The position numbers and the translations under genes are program-made. Of a DNA stretch of 64,000 bases, positions 38,256-52,097 are shown one piece after another. The stretch comes from UBA6522 sp965221035 (GTDB lineage Bacteria; Pseudomonadota; Gammaproteobacteria; Steroidobacterales; Rariloculaceae). Within the stretch, counting starts at the first letter, position 1. Each line of letters begins with the position of its first letter. The notes under the pieces are model-generated. The model made no database searches. It saw only the letters and a program-made list of their open reading frames with translations, and had not been told where the DNA came from. Location: positions 2,046,001 through 2,110,000 of the forward strand of contig OZ244860.1 of assembly GCA_965221035.1 (NCBI GenBank), read 5' to 3'.

Positions 38256-40352
38256 TCAGCCGCCCCTCGCATTGATGATATTGCTGGCCACCGACCTCGG
38301 AACCTTGGCGTAATGCTCGAATTCCATCGTGTAGCTGGCCCGTCCCTGACTCATGGAGCGGAGGTCCGTGGCATATCCGAACATTTCCGCCAGCGGCACA
38401 TGGGCACGGATGACCTTGCCCATGGGTGAGTCATCGAGTCCCTGCAGCACACCGCGCCGCCGGTTGAGATCGCCGTTGACGTCACCCATGTAGTCCAGCG
38501 GACTCACGATCTCAACCTTCATGATGGGTTCAAGAACCACCGGGCCGGCCTTGGCCGCGCCCTCCCTGAATGCCGTGGAGCCCGCAATGCGGAACGCGAC
38601 CTCGCTGGAATCCACCTCGTGGTACGAACCGTCGTACAGCGTCACCTTGCAGTCCACCACCGGGTAGCCCGCGATCACGCCGCTGCCCATCTGTTCCTGT
38701 ACGCCACGGTCCACCGCGGATATGAACTCCCTGGGCACCGCGCCGCCGACGATTTCGTTGACGAATTCATAACCGGTCCCCGGCTCCTGCGGCTCGATCC
38801 TGAGGAACACGTGACCATACTGTCCCCGTCCGCCGGTCTGGCGCACGAACCTGCCTTCCTGCTCGACGACGCTTGAGACCGTCTCGCGATAGGCCACCTG
38901 CGGACGACCGACGGCCGCTTCGACCTTGAATTCCCGCCTGAGCCGATCGACGATGATTTCCAGGTGCAGTTCGCCCATGCCCGAGATGATCGTCTGCGCC
39001 GACTCCTCGTCGGTGTGGATTCGAAACGAGGGGTCCTCCCGGGCGAGCTTGGAGAGCGCCAGCCCCAGCTTGTCCTGGTCCGCCTTGGTTCTGGGCTCCA
39101 CCGCCACCGAAATCACCGGCTCGGGAAACTCCATGCGCTCGAGCACGATGCGCCGTCCCGGATGGGTCAGGCTGTCGCCGGTGGTGACGTCCTTGAGCCC
39201 CACCGCGGCGGCGATATCGCCTGCCCGGACTTCGGTGACCTCTTCGCGCTCGTTGGCGTGCATCTGCAGGATGCGTCCGATGCGCTCGCGCCTGGAACGA
39301 ACCGTATTGATCACCGTATCCCCGGACTTCAGCACGCCGGAATACACTCGAAAGAATGTCAGGTTGCCGACGAAGGGATCGGTGGCGATCTTGAATGCCA
39401 GCGCCGCGAACGGCGCGTCGTCGGAGGACTCGCACGCGGCTTCCCCGCCGTCTGCCAGCACGCCCTTGATGGCCGGCCGTTCGCTCGGGGAAGGCAGGTA
39501 TTCGATCACCGCATCCAGAACGGCCTGCACGCCCTTGTTCTTGAATGCCGAACCGCAGAGCACCGGCACCACCTCACCTTTCAGGCAGCGGGCCCTGATT
39601 CCCCGCGTGATTTCCCCGGGGGACAGGTCGCCGTCTTCGAGATATTGCTCCAGCAGCTGTTCGTCGCCTTCCGCCGCGGCTTCCACCAGCTTTTCGCGCC
39701 ACTCCTGTGCCAGGGGGGTCAGCGTCTCCGGCACGGCCTGCTCGACATAGCGCATGCCCTGGGTGGAGTCGTCCCAGGAAATGGCCTTCATCCGAACCAG
39801 GTCGACAACGCCACAGAAAGAGTCCTCGGCGCCGATGGGTATCTGCAGGGGAACGGGATTGCCGTTCAGCCGCTCCCTGATCTGGCGAACGACACGAAAG
39901 AAATCAGCACCCGTGCGGTCCATCTTGTTGACGAAGGCCAGTCGGGGCACGCCATAGTTGTTGGCCTGCCGCCAGACCGTCTCGGACTGCGGCTCCACGC
40001 CGCCCACGGAGCAGAAAACCGCGACCGCTCCGTCCAGTACCCGCAGGCTGCGCTCCACCTCGATCGTGAAGTCCACGTGCCCGGGCGTGTCGATGATGTT
40101 GATGCGGTACTCGGGGAACTGTTGATCCATCCCCCGCCAGAATGCCGTGGTCGCGGCCGACGTGATGGTGATGCCGCGCTCCTGCTCCTGCACCATCCAG
40201 TCCATGACCGCGGCGCCGTCATGGACCTCGCCCATCTTGTGGGAAACGCCCGTATAGAAAAGGATGCGCTCAGTCGTGGTGGTCTTGCCGGCATCGATGT
40301 GAGCCATGATGCCGATATTGCGATAACGCTCGATGGGGGTCTGCCGTGACAT
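38256..40352 (-). CDS. fusA: Elongation factor G
   Basis: 698-residue translocase GTPase. Motifs are AHIDAGKTTTTERILFYTG, DTPGHVDFTIEVERSLRVLD, NKMDRTGADFFRVV and the domain IV loop with GGAVPREFISAVDRG. Domains II to V follow in normal order and length matches E. coli (704). The frame is open 86 codons upstream through the end of rpsG, but MSRQTPIERYRNIGIMAHID is the standard start at 40352, 22 bp after rpsG. Confidence 0.98.
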   Translation of the reverse strand: MSRQTPIERYRNIGIMAHIDAGKTTTTERILFYTGVSHKMGEVHDGAAVMDWMVQEQERGITITSAATTAFWRGMDQQFPEYRINIIDTPGHVDFTIEVERSLRVLDGAVAVFCSVGGVEPQSETVWRQANNYGVPRLAFVNKMDRTGADFFRVVRQIRERLNGNPVPLQIPIGAEDSFCGVVDLVRMKAISWDDSTQGMRYVEQAVPETLTPLAQEWREKLVEAAAEGDEQLLEQYLEDGDLSPGEITRGIRARCLKGEVVPVLCGSAFKNKGVQAVLDAVIEYLPSPSERPAIKGVLADGGEAACESSDDAPFAALAFKIATDPFVGNLTFFRVYSGVLKSGDTVINTVRSRRERIGRILQMHANEREEVTEVRAGDIAAAVGLKDVTTGDSLTHPGRRIVLERMEFPEPVISVAVEPRTKADQDKLGLALSKLAREDPSFRIHTDEESAQTIISGMGELHLEIIVDRLRREFKVEAAVGRPQVAYRETVSSVVEQEGRFVRQTGGRGQYGHVFLRIEPQEPGTGYEFVNEIVGGAVPREFISAVDRGVQEQMGSGVIAGYPVVDCKVTLYDGSYHEVDSSEVAFRIAGSTAFREGAAKAGPVVLEPIMKVEIVSPLDYMGDVNGDLNRRRGVLQGLDDSPMGKVIRAHVPLAEMFGYATDLRSMSQGRASYTMEFEHYAKVPRSVASNIINARGG

Positions 40353-40374
40353 TGCCTGGACTCCAGCCCATCGA

Positions 40375-40854
40375 TTACCACCGGTAGTGGGCGAACGCCT
40401 TGTTGGCTTCGGCCATGCGGTGAGTATCCTCCCGCCGCTTGACCGCCGCACCGCGATTTTCCGCCGCGTCCAGCAGTTCGTGGGCGAGGCGCAACGCCAT
40501 GGTCTTCTCGGGTCTCTTTCGGGCCGCGTCGATGGCCCACCGCATGGCCAGCGTTTCCCGCCGTGTGGCGCGTACTTCCACCGGAACCTGGTACGTGGCC
40601 CCCCCGACACGCCTGGACTTTACCTCGACGACAGGCTTGATGTTGTCGAGTGCCTGCGCCAGAAGATCCAGCGATTGCCGCTCGTCTTGGCCGGAACGCG
40701 TGGAGATGCGGTCCAGGGCACCGTACACGATGCGTTCAGCCACGGATTTCTTGCCGCTCAGCATGACCATGTTGATGAATTTCGCCAACATCCGGTCACC
40801 GTACTTGGGGTCTGGAAGCACTTCTCGGCGGCGGGCCCTGCTACGTCGCGACAT
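40375..40854 (-). CDS. rpsG: 30S ribosomal protein S7
   Basis: 159 residues starting MSRRSRARRREVLPDPKYGD, with VGGATYQVPVEVRATRRETL and the end NKAFAHYRW. S7 nucleates folding of the 16S 3' major domain, and in E. coli represses the str operon by binding the rpsL-rpsG junction; here that junction is only 18 bp. Length is in the normal 155-178 range. Confidence 0.98.
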   Translation of the reverse strand: MSRRSRARRREVLPDPKYGDRMLAKFINMVMLSGKKSVAERIVYGALDRISTRSGQDERQSLDLLAQALDNIKPVVEVKSRRVGGATYQVPVEVRATRRETLAMRWAIDAARKRPEKTMALRLAHELLDAAENRGAAVKRREDTHRMAEANKAFAHYRW

Positions 40855-40872
40855 GGTGAAACTCCGCCGTGG

Positions 40873-41247
40873 TCAGTTCTTCGGCCGCTTTGCGCCGTAC
40901 TTCGAGCGGCCCTGGCGACGGTCGCCGACGCCGGCGCAATCCAGCGTCCCGCGTACCACGTGGTATCGCACGCCCGGCAGGTCCTTTACACGTCCTCCGC
41001 GAATGAGCACCACCGAGTGCTCCTGCAGGTTGTGCCCCTCGCCGCCGATATAACTGGTCACCTCGAACCCGTTGGTCAACCTCACACGCGCAACCTTGCG
41101 CATCGCCGAATTGGGTTTCTTGGGCGTGGTCGTATATACGCGCGTACAGACGCCACGCCGCTGGGGCGAGGCGCCCAGCGCCGGAACGTTGCTCTTGGCC
41201 CGCTTGGTCGAGCGGGGTTTTCTCACTAGTTGGTTCGTAGTCGACAT
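40873..41247 (-). CDS. rpsL: 30S ribosomal protein S12
   Basis: 124 residues starting MSTTNQLVRKPRSTKRAKSN. The decoding-site loops TTTPKKPNSAMRKV and GGRVKDLPGVRYHVVRGTLD keep the lysines whose change gives streptomycin resistance, so the wild-type sensitive form is present. First gene of the str block, preceded by a strong promoter and a leader hairpin. Confidence 0.98.
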   Translation of the reverse strand: MSTTNQLVRKPRSTKRAKSNVPALGASPQRRGVCTRVYTTTPKKPNSAMRKVARVRLTNGFEVTSYIGGEGHNLQEHSVVLIRGGRVKDLPGVRYHVVRGTLDCAGVGDRRQGRSKYGAKRPKN

Positions 41248-41267
41248 CAGTCACGCAAATAAATCAG

Positions 41268-41296
41268 GCCCGCTGCCTGGACTGCGGCAGCCGGGC
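41268..41296 (-). promoter_or_regulatory. Hairpin in the rpsL leader
   Basis: GCCCGCTGCC (41268-41277) pairs with GGCAGCCGGGC (41286-41296) with one bulged base, loop of about eight bases, in the 120-base leader between the promoter and rpsL. It ends roughly 20 bases before the ATG, so it could modulate initiation of the str operon. Confidence 0.45.
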
Positions 41297-41373
41297 CACT
41301 CTGACTTCACCCGGGACGCGCCCGGTACCTGCTGATTGTTTCGACCATCCCGGCCGACCCTGAAGCGCGAACG

Positions 41374-41403
41374 ATTCTAGGGTTGACCAAGTTGGCCTGT
41401 CAA
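41374..41403 (-). promoter_or_regulatory. Sigma-70 promoter of the str operon
   Basis: On the minus strand TTGACA (rc of 41398-41403) and TAGAAT (rc of 41374-41379), spacing 18 bp, in the 196-bp rpoC-rpsL gap. The -35 is a perfect consensus and the -10 matches five of six. Predicted start about 120 bases before rpsL. Confidence 0.8.
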
Positions 41404-41443
41404 CCGGTATTTTCAGTATTTTCAGGCCGGAAATTTCGGGCCG

Positions 41444-45700
<4,257 letters not shown>

Positions 45701-45742
45701 ATGACTGTACCTGTCAGCGGGAGGGCGCCATCGGGCGCCGGT

Positions 45743-48700
45743 TCAGTGAGCCTGTTCCAGGTCGATGTTGATTCCCAGAGAGCGAATCTCCTTGACCAAC
45801 ACGTTGAACGACTCCGGCATCCCCGCCTGCATCTGGTGGGTTCCGTCAACGATATTCTTGTACATCTTTGTGCGGCCCTGAACATCGTCGGACTTCACGG
45901 TGAGCATCTCCTGGAGTGTGTAGGACGCTCCATAGGCCTCCAGCGCCCATACCTCCATTTCACCGAAGCGCTGACCGCCGAACTGCGCCTTGCCCCCCAG
46001 CGGTTGCTGCGTGACCAGGCTGTAGGGGCCCGTGGACCGCGCATGCATCTTGTCGTCAACCAGATGATTGAGCTTGAGCATGTACATGTAACCGACGGTC
46101 ACGGGGCGGTTGAACTGCTCTCCGGTGCGTCCGTCGAACAGGGTGGCCTGTCCGGAAATCGGAACGCCGGCCATTTCCAGCAGTCCCTTGATCTCCTGCT
46201 CGTTGGCGCCGTCGAATACCGGCGTGGCGATCGGCACGCCCTGGCTCAGGTTGCGGGCAAGCTCCATGATCGAATCGGCCTTCAGGCTGCGGAGGCTTTC
46301 CTTCTGCCCCCCGGTCTTGTTGTAGATGCCCTCCAGATATCGGCGCATGGCCGCCGCGGAGCATCGTGAATCGACCAGTTCGCCGATCTTGCGTCCCAAT
46401 TCCCTGGCTGCCCAGCCCAGGTGCGTTTCCAGCACCTGGCCGACGTTCATTCGTGACGGCACGCCGAGCGGATTGAGCACGATATCCACCGCAGTGCCGT
46501 CTTCCATGTAGGGCATGTCCTCCACCGGGACGATGGTGGAGATCACGCCCTTGTTGCCGTGCCGGCCCGCCATCTTGTCGCCAGGCTGGATATGGCGCTT
46601 CACCGCCAGGTAGACCTTGACCATCTTCAGCACGCCCGGTGCCAGATCGTCGCCGGCGGTGATCTTGTGGCGCTTCTCGTCGAAACGGCGCTCGAATTCC
46701 TCGCTCTGGGCCCGAAGCCTGTCGGCCGCGCGCTCAAGCTGGGAATTGACCGCGTCGTCCTTGATGCGGATTTCGAACCAGCGTTCCCTGGGAAGGTCGG
46801 CCAGGTAGGAGCCGCTGATTTCGGTGCCTGACGCCAGTTTTCCGGGGCCGCCCGCCGCGGTTTCTCCCACCAGCAGCTTCTCGACCCGCTGGAAGATGTC
46901 CTCTTCCAGAATCCGCCGCTGATCGTCCAGGTCCTTGCGGACCGCCTCCAGTTCCTGCCGCTCGATGGACAGCGCCCGGTCGTCCTTCTCGACGCCGTCC
47001 CGCGTGAAGACCCGCACGTCGATCACCGTACCGTCCATTCCCGGCGGCACGCGCAGCGACGTGTCCTTCACATCGGAGGCCTTCTCGCCGAAGATCGCCC
47101 GCAGGAGTTTTTCCTCGGGTGTGAGCTGGGTCTCGCCCTTCGGCGTCACCTTGCCCACGAGGATGTCTCCCGCCTGGACTTCCGCACCGATGAAGGCGAT
47201 GCCCGAATCGTCCAGCTTGGTCAGGGCCGCGTCGCCGACGTTGGGAATGTCGCCCGTGACTTCTTCCGGGCCGAGTTTCGTGTCCCTGGCGACGCAGGTC
47301 AGCTCCTCGATATGGATCGTGGTAAAGCGGTCCTCCTCCACCACGCGCTCGGAGATCAGGATGGAGTCCTCGAAGTTGTAGCCGTTCCACGGCATGAACG
47401 CCACCAGCAGGTTCTGGCCCAGCGCCAGTTCGCCCAGGCTGGTGGACGGGCCGTCGGCCAGGACATCATCCCGCTCGATGACGTCCCCCGCCTTGACCAG
47501 TGGGCGCTGGTTGATGCAGGTGTTCTGGTTGGAACGCGTGTACTTGGTCAGGTTGTAGATGTCGACACCGGCCTCGCCCGCGCTGGTCTCGCTGTCCTTT
47601 ACCCTCACGACGATGCGCGAAGCATCCACGGAGTCCACCGTGCCGCCCCGGGTGGCGATCACCGTCACGCCGGAGTCCACTGCCACGGCCCGCTCCATGC
47701 CCGTCCCCACCAGCGGCGTCTCGGTGCGCAACGTGGGCACCGCCTGGCGCTGCATGTTCGATCCCATCAACGCCCGGTTGGCGTCGTCGTGTTCGAGGAA
47801 CGGGATGAGCGACGCCGCCACCGACACGATCTGCTTGGGAGACACATCCATGAACTCCACCTGGTCGGGCGGCAGAAGCGTGAACTCGTTCTTGTACCTG
47901 CACGAAACAAGGTCATCCACAAACTGCCCCTTGCTGGTCAGGTTCGAGTTGGCCTGCGCGATGACGTACTGGCCTTCCTCGATGGCCGACAAGTACTGGA
48001 TGTCGTTGCTCACCCGGCCGTTGATCACTCGCCGGTAGGGAGTTTCCAGGAATCCGTACTCGTTGGTGCGGGCATAGACCGCGAGGGAGTTGATAAGCCC
48101 GATATTCGGTCCCTCCGGGGTCTCGATGGGACACACCCTTCCATAGTGGGTCGGATGCACGTCGCGCACCTCGAATCCGGCCCGCTCACGGGTCAGTCCA
48201 CCGGGTCCCAACGCCGATACGCGACGCTTGTGGGTCACCTCCGAAAGCGGGTTCTGCTGGTCCATGAACTGGGAAAGCTGGCTGGACCCGAAGAATTCCT
48301 TCACGGCTGCGGAAACCGGTTTGGCGTTGATCATTTCCTTGGGCATGAGGCCTTCCGACTCCGCCAGCGTCAGACGTTCCTTGACCGCGCGCTCCACGCG
48401 TACGAGGCCGATGCGGAAGGCGTTCTCGGCCATTTCGCCGACGCTGCGCACACGCCGGTTGCCCAGGTGGTCGATGTCGTCGACGGTGCCGTTGCCGTTG
48501 CGGATATCTATCAGCGTCCTCAGCACTTCGATGATGTCCTCGTTGGAAAGCACGCCGTCGCCTTCCGACGACTCCCGCCCGACCCGCCGGTTGAACTTCA
48601 TGCGCCCTACCGCCGAGAGGTCATAGCGTTCCGGATTGAAGAACAGGTTCTGGAACAGGTTCTCGGCCGCCTCCTTGGTGGGCGGCTCGCCCGGGCGCAT

Positions 48701-49825
48701 CATGCGGTAGATCTCCACCAGCGCCTCCAGGCGCGTCTGGGAGGCATCGATGCGCAGCGTATTGGAGATGAACGGTCCCCGGTCCAGATCGTTGACGTAG
48801 AGCGTGCCGATGGACTTGACCCCCGCCTCGGCCAGGGCAGCAATCCTGTCGGCATCCAGTTCGTCGTTGGCGCGGGCCAGCAGTTCCCCGGTCTCCTTGT
48901 CGACGATGTCATGAGCCAGGATCCGCCCGTTCAGGTATTCCGACGGGACCGGCAGATGCCTGACGCCGGACTTCTTCAATTCGCGGACATGACGTACCGT
49001 GATTCGTCGATCCTTTTCGACCACCGTCTTGCCGCCGGCCTTGATGTCGAAACTGGCGGTCTCGCCCCGCAGCCTTTCCGCCACGAGTTTCAGCCGGATC
49101 CCGTTGGTCGTCAGGATGAACTCGTTGATGTCGAAGAACTGCTGCAACATCTGCTCGTTGTCGAGACCCAACGCTCTGAGCAGTATCGTCACTGGTAGCT
49201 TGCGACGGCGGTCGATGCGTACGAACACGCAATCCTTGGGGTCGAACTCGAAATCGAGCCAGGAGCCACGATAAGGGATCACCCGGGCGGAGAACAGCAA
49301 CTTGCCGGAAGAATGCGTCTTGCCCTTGTCGTGGTCGAAGAACACGCCCGGCGAACGATGCAGCTGGGAGACGATCACCCGCTCGGTGCCGTTGACCACG
49401 AAGGTGCCGTGTTCGGTCATCATGGGCATCTCGCCCAGGTACACTTCCTGTTCTCGGATGTCCTTGATCTTCTTCCTGCTGGCCGGCGCGTCCCGATCAT
49501 AGATCACGAGTCGCACCAACACCCTCAATGGCGCGGCATACGTCAGCCCGCGAAGCTGGCACTCCTTGACATCGAACACGGGGTCGCCGAGACGGTAGCT
49601 GATGTATTCCAGCGCGGCGTTCCCGGAGTAGCTGACGATGGGGAAGACACTGCTGAAAGCGGAATGCAGCCCATTGTCGGCCCGCTCCCCTTCCGGTACG
49701 TCCCGCTGCAGGAACCCCCGGTAGGAATCCAGCTGTATCGAAAGCAGGTAGGGAACGTCCAGAACGGAAGCCAGCTTTCCGAAATTCTTCCGAATGCGTT
49801 TCTTTTCAGTAAACGAATACGCCAT
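45743..49825 (-). CDS. rpoB: RNA polymerase beta subunit
   Basis: 1360 residues of the gammaproteobacterial type, starting MAYSFTEKKRIRKNFGKLAS. The rifampicin pocket reads FGSSQLSQFMDQQNPLSEVT followed by HKRRVSALGPGGLTRERAGF, with the Asp, His and Ser positions linked to resistance all wild type. The active-site region MPWNGYNFEDSILISERVVE and the C-terminal clamp KLNHLVDDKMHARSTGPYSL are present. Gap to rplL is 135 bp and holds a strong hairpin. Confidence 0.99.
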   Translation of the reverse strand: MAYSFTEKKRIRKNFGKLASVLDVPYLLSIQLDSYRGFLQRDVPEGERADNGLHSAFSSVFPIVSYSGNAALEYISYRLGDPVFDVKECQLRGLTYAAPLRVLVRLVIYDRDAPASRKKIKDIREQEVYLGEMPMMTEHGTFVVNGTERVIVSQLHRSPGVFFDHDKGKTHSSGKLLFSARVIPYRGSWLDFEFDPKDCVFVRIDRRRKLPVTILLRALGLDNEQMLQQFFDINEFILTTNGIRLKLVAERLRGETASFDIKAGGKTVVEKDRRITVRHVRELKKSGVRHLPVPSEYLNGRILAHDIVDKETGELLARANDELDADRIAALAEAGVKSIGTLYVNDLDRGPFISNTLRIDASQTRLEALVEIYRMMRPGEPPTKEAAENLFQNLFFNPERYDLSAVGRMKFNRRVGRESSEGDGVLSNEDIIEVLRTLIDIRNGNGTVDDIDHLGNRRVRSVGEMAENAFRIGLVRVERAVKERLTLAESEGLMPKEMINAKPVSAAVKEFFGSSQLSQFMDQQNPLSEVTHKRRVSALGPGGLTRERAGFEVRDVHPTHYGRVCPIETPEGPNIGLINSLAVYARTNEYGFLETPYRRVINGRVSNDIQYLSAIEEGQYVIAQANSNLTSKGQFVDDLVSCRYKNEFTLLPPDQVEFMDVSPKQIVSVAASLIPFLEHDDANRALMGSNMQRQAVPTLRTETPLVGTGMERAVAVDSGVTVIATRGGTVDSVDASRIVVRVKDSETSAGEAGVDIYNLTKYTRSNQNTCINQRPLVKAGDVIERDDVLADGPSTSLGELALGQNLLVAFMPWNGYNFEDSILISERVVEEDRFTTIHIEELTCVARDTKLGPEEVTGDIPNVGDAALTKLDDSGIAFIGAEVQAGDILVGKVTPKGETQLTPEEKLLRAIFGEKASDVKDTSLRVPPGMDGTVIDVRVFTRDGVEKDDRALSIERQELEAVRKDLDDQRRILEEDIFQRVEKLLVGETAAGGPGKLASGTEISGSYLADLPRERWFEIRIKDDAVNSQLERAADRLRAQSEEFERRFDEKRHKITAGDDLAPGVLKMVKVYLAVKRHIQPGDKMAGRHGNKGVISTIVPVEDMPYMEDGTAVDIVLNPLGVPSRMNVGQVLETHLGWAARELGRKIGELVDSRCSAAAMRRYLEGIYNKTGGQKESLRSLKADSIMELARNLSQGVPIATPVFDGANEQEIKGLLEMAGVPISGQATLFDGRTGEQFNRPVTVGYMYMLKLNHLVDDKMHARSTGPYSLVTQQPLGGKAQFGGQRFGEMEVWALEAYGASYTLQEMLTVKSDDVQGRTKMYKNIVDGTHQMQAGMPESFNVLVKEIRSLGINIDLEQAH

Positions 49826-49895
49826 CGCGAGTTACCTCGACTGCCTTGGAATGATGAAACGGCAGGACATGCGCACCATGCCGCTGCGTGTGTTC

Positions 49896-49939
49896 GCGGG
49901 CGACCCGCGTACTCCCGCGGGTACGGGTAGTTCGCCCGC
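49896..49939 (-). terminator. Hairpin in the rplL-rpoB gap (attenuator or processing site)
   Basis: GCGGGCGA (49896-49903) pairs exactly with TCGCCCGC (49932-49939), and inside it CCCGCGTAC pairs partly with GTACGGG. There is no U-run, so full termination is unlikely. In E. coli the same gap carries an attenuator and an RNase III site that lower rpoBC expression relative to rplJL, and this hairpin is a likely counterpart. Confidence 0.5.
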
Positions 49940-49960
49940 TGTCACGGAGGCGAACTCGAG

Positions 49961-50341
49961 TCACTTGATGTCGACGCTCGCGCCAGCCTCTTCGAGCTGC
50001 TTCTTCACATCCTCCGCTTCTTCCCGGCTTATGGCTTCCCGTACGGGGCTCGGCGCCGCTTCGACCAGGTCCTTGGCTTCCTTCAGCCCAAGCCCTGTAA
50101 GAGACCGGACCACCTTGATGACGGGCACCTTGGCGGACCCGAAACTGGTCATGATCACGTCGAATTCGGTCTGCTCCTCGGCTTCTTCCTGAGCCGCGGC
50201 GCCACCGCCATCGGCCGCAACCGCCACCGGAGCCGCGGCAGATACGCCCCACTTCTCCTCCAGCGACTTCACCAGATCCACGATTTCCATGATCGGCTTG
50301 TTGCTCAACTCCTCGATGAGCTGTTCATTCGTCAAAGCCAT
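49961..50341 (-). CDS. rplL: 50S ribosomal protein L7/L12
   Basis: 126 residues with three parts: N-terminal dimerisation helices (NEQLIEELSNKPIMEIVDLV), an Ala/Gly/Glu hinge, and the factor-binding C-terminal domain (VPVIKVVRSLTGLGLKEAKD). Present in several copies per ribosome in the stalk, it recruits GTPase factors. It is 50 bp from rplJ. Confidence 0.97.
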   Translation of the reverse strand: MALTNEQLIEELSNKPIMEIVDLVKSLEEKWGVSAAAPVAVAADGGGAAAQEEAEEQTEFDVIMTSFGSAKVPVIKVVRSLTGLGLKEAKDLVEAAPSPVREAISREEAEDVKKQLEEAGASVDIK

Positions 50342-50391
50342 GGCTTACTTCTCCATCAGGTGATTTCAAGTCAAAAAACGTTCGAAAAAAG

Positions 50392-50913
50392 TCAGTCGTC
50401 GGTCCCGCCGCGCCCTTGCAGGACCCGAGCCAGCATCGAGCCGGGCTCGCTCAACAGCCGGGCAAGTTGGGTCATCGGCCCGTTCAGGGTTCTCAACAGC
50501 ATGGCCCGGGCCTCGTCCAGGTTGGGCAACGCCGCCACCCGGTCCAGGCTGGCCGCATCGTAGAGTTCGCCGCCCACCGACACCGAAACGGGCACGAGGT
50601 TGTCGTGATCCTTCGAGAAACCCTTGACCACGCGCGCCGCCGAACCCGGATCCTCGCGCGAGAAGGCGAGCAGCAGGGGGCCCTTGAGCGACGGCTGGAT
50701 GCATTCGAAGCTCGTCCCCTCCACGGCGCGCCGTGCGAGGGAATTCTTGACGATCTTCATGTAAACGCCGGCGTTGCGCGCCTCGTTCCTCAGTTCGGTC
50801 ATCTCTGCGACCGTCAAGCCCCGGTACTCCGCCAACACCGCCGACAGTGCCGAAGCCGCGACGGCGTTGACGTCGGCCACCAGGGCCTTCTTTTCTGCCA
50901 GATTAAGCGCCAT
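50392..50913 (-). CDS. rplJ: 50S ribosomal protein L10
   Basis: 173 residues starting MALNLAEKKALVADVNAVAA, with GLTVAEMTELRNEARNAGVY and the C-terminal helix that binds L7/L12 dimers. In E. coli rplJ has its own promoter and a long L10-regulated leader; here only 30 bp separate it from rplA, so any autogenous site must lie inside rplA or the coding start. Confidence 0.97.
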   Translation of the reverse strand: MALNLAEKKALVADVNAVAASALSAVLAEYRGLTVAEMTELRNEARNAGVYMKIVKNSLARRAVEGTSFECIQPSLKGPLLLAFSREDPGSAARVVKGFSKDHDNLVPVSVSVGGELYDAASLDRVAALPNLDEARAMLLRTLNGPMTQLARLLSEPGSMLARVLQGRGGTDD

Positions 50914-50943
50914 ACCCCTCTCCTGACTGCCGCCCGGTCCGCG

Positions 50944-51639
50944 TCAACCGCTTACCGACGCCTGGTCGACAACCACTCCGGGGCCCATGGTCGACGACAC
51001 GCTGACGCGTTTCATGTACTGTCCCTTCGCGGCCGCCGGCTTGGCCTTGAGCAGATCGGCAAGCAATGCCTCCAGATTCTGCTTCAGTGCGTCCACCTCG
51101 AATCCCACGTTTCCGATCTGGCAGTGAATCACGCCGGCCTTGTCGGTCCGGTACCGAACCTGCCCGGCCTTGGCGCTCTGCACCGCGGCCGCCACATCCG
51201 GGGTGACCGTACCGACCTTGGGATTGGGCATGAGCCCTCGGGGTCCCAGGATCCGGCCGAGCTTTCCCACCACCCGCATGGCATCGGGGCTTGCGATGAC
51301 CACGTCGAAATCCAGTTCGCCCCGCTGCACGGCCTCGGCGAGATCCTCCATACCCACGATGTCCGCGCCGGCCTCCTCGGCCGCGGCGGCCGGCTCGCCC
51401 TGGGCGAACACGGCCACACGAACGTTCTTGCCGGTACCGTTAGGAAGCACAGTCGAGCCCCGCACGACCTGATCCGATCGCCTGGGATCGACGCCCAGAT
51501 TGACGGCGACATCCACCGATTCGGCAAACTTCGCTTTCGCCAGTTCCTTCACCAGGCCCAAGGCTTCCTCGGCGGGATAGGCGCGGCCTCCCTGCACGCG
51601 AGCCTTGGCTTCTTTCCGGTATTTAGTGAGTCTGGCCAT
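50944..51639 (-). CDS. rplA: 50S ribosomal protein L1
   Basis: 231 residues starting MARLTKYRKEAKARVQGGRA, two-domain RNA-binding protein of the mobile L1 stalk. RGSTVLPNGTGKNVRVAVFA, LGRILGPRGLMPNPKVGTVT and the final SSTMGPGVVVD are conserved. The start lies inside the end of rplK (17-bp overlap), which implies coupled translation. L1 is also the classic repressor of the rplKA mRNA. Confidence 0.98.
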   Translation of the reverse strand: MARLTKYRKEAKARVQGGRAYPAEEALGLVKELAKAKFAESVDVAVNLGVDPRRSDQVVRGSTVLPNGTGKNVRVAVFAQGEPAAAAEEAGADIVGMEDLAEAVQRGELDFDVVIASPDAMRVVGKLGRILGPRGLMPNPKVGTVTPDVAAAVQSAKAGQVRYRTDKAGVIHCQIGNVGFEVDALKQNLEALLADLLKAKPAAAKGQYMKRVSVSSTMGPGVVVDQASVSG

Positions 51640-52075
51640 CCAACCCCTCCACTTCCAGTCCCATGCTTTGCGCGCTACCGGCGATGATCCTGATCGCCGC
51701 GTCCATGTCAGCGGCATTGAGATCCGGTTGCTTGATCTTCGCGATCTCTTCCAGTTGATCCCGGGTGACCGTGCCCACCTTGTCCGAATTAGGGGTGCCG
51801 CTGCCCTTCTGGACGCCCGCGGCTTTCTTGAGCAGCACGGCGGCGGGGGGGGTCTTCGTGATGAAGGTGAAGCTCTTGTCGGCGTAGACGGAAATCACCA
51901 CCGGCGTGGGCATGCCCGGCTCGAGTTTCTGGGTCTGCGCATTGAAGACCTTGCAGAATTCCATGATGTTCACGCCATGCTGCCCCAGGGCAGGGCCAAC
52001 GGGCGGACTCGGGTTCGCCTGTCCAGCAGGAATCTGCAGCTTGATGTAGGTTTCCACCTTCTTGTTTACCGCCAT
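51623..52075 (-). CDS. rplK: 50S ribosomal protein L11
   Basis: 150 residues; the family is about 142, the extra being a short tail (LEVEGLDGQTH). NPSPPVGPALGQHGVNIMEF is the hinge region contacted by thiostrepton-type antibiotics, and KSFTFITKTPPAAVLLKKAA the rRNA-binding part. The start at 52075 discards 45 shadow codons that run back into nusG. L11 forms the GTPase-associated centre and is needed for RelA activation. Confidence 0.98.
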   Translation of the reverse strand: MAVNKKVETYIKLQIPAGQANPSPPVGPALGQHGVNIMEFCKVFNAQTQKLEPGMPTPVVISVYADKSFTFITKTPPAAVLLKKAAGVQKGSGTPNSDKVGTVTRDQLEEIAKIKQPDLNAADMDAAIRIIAGSAQSMGLEVEGLDGQTH

Positions 52076-52097
52076 TTTTCTGCACCGTGCGCGTTGG

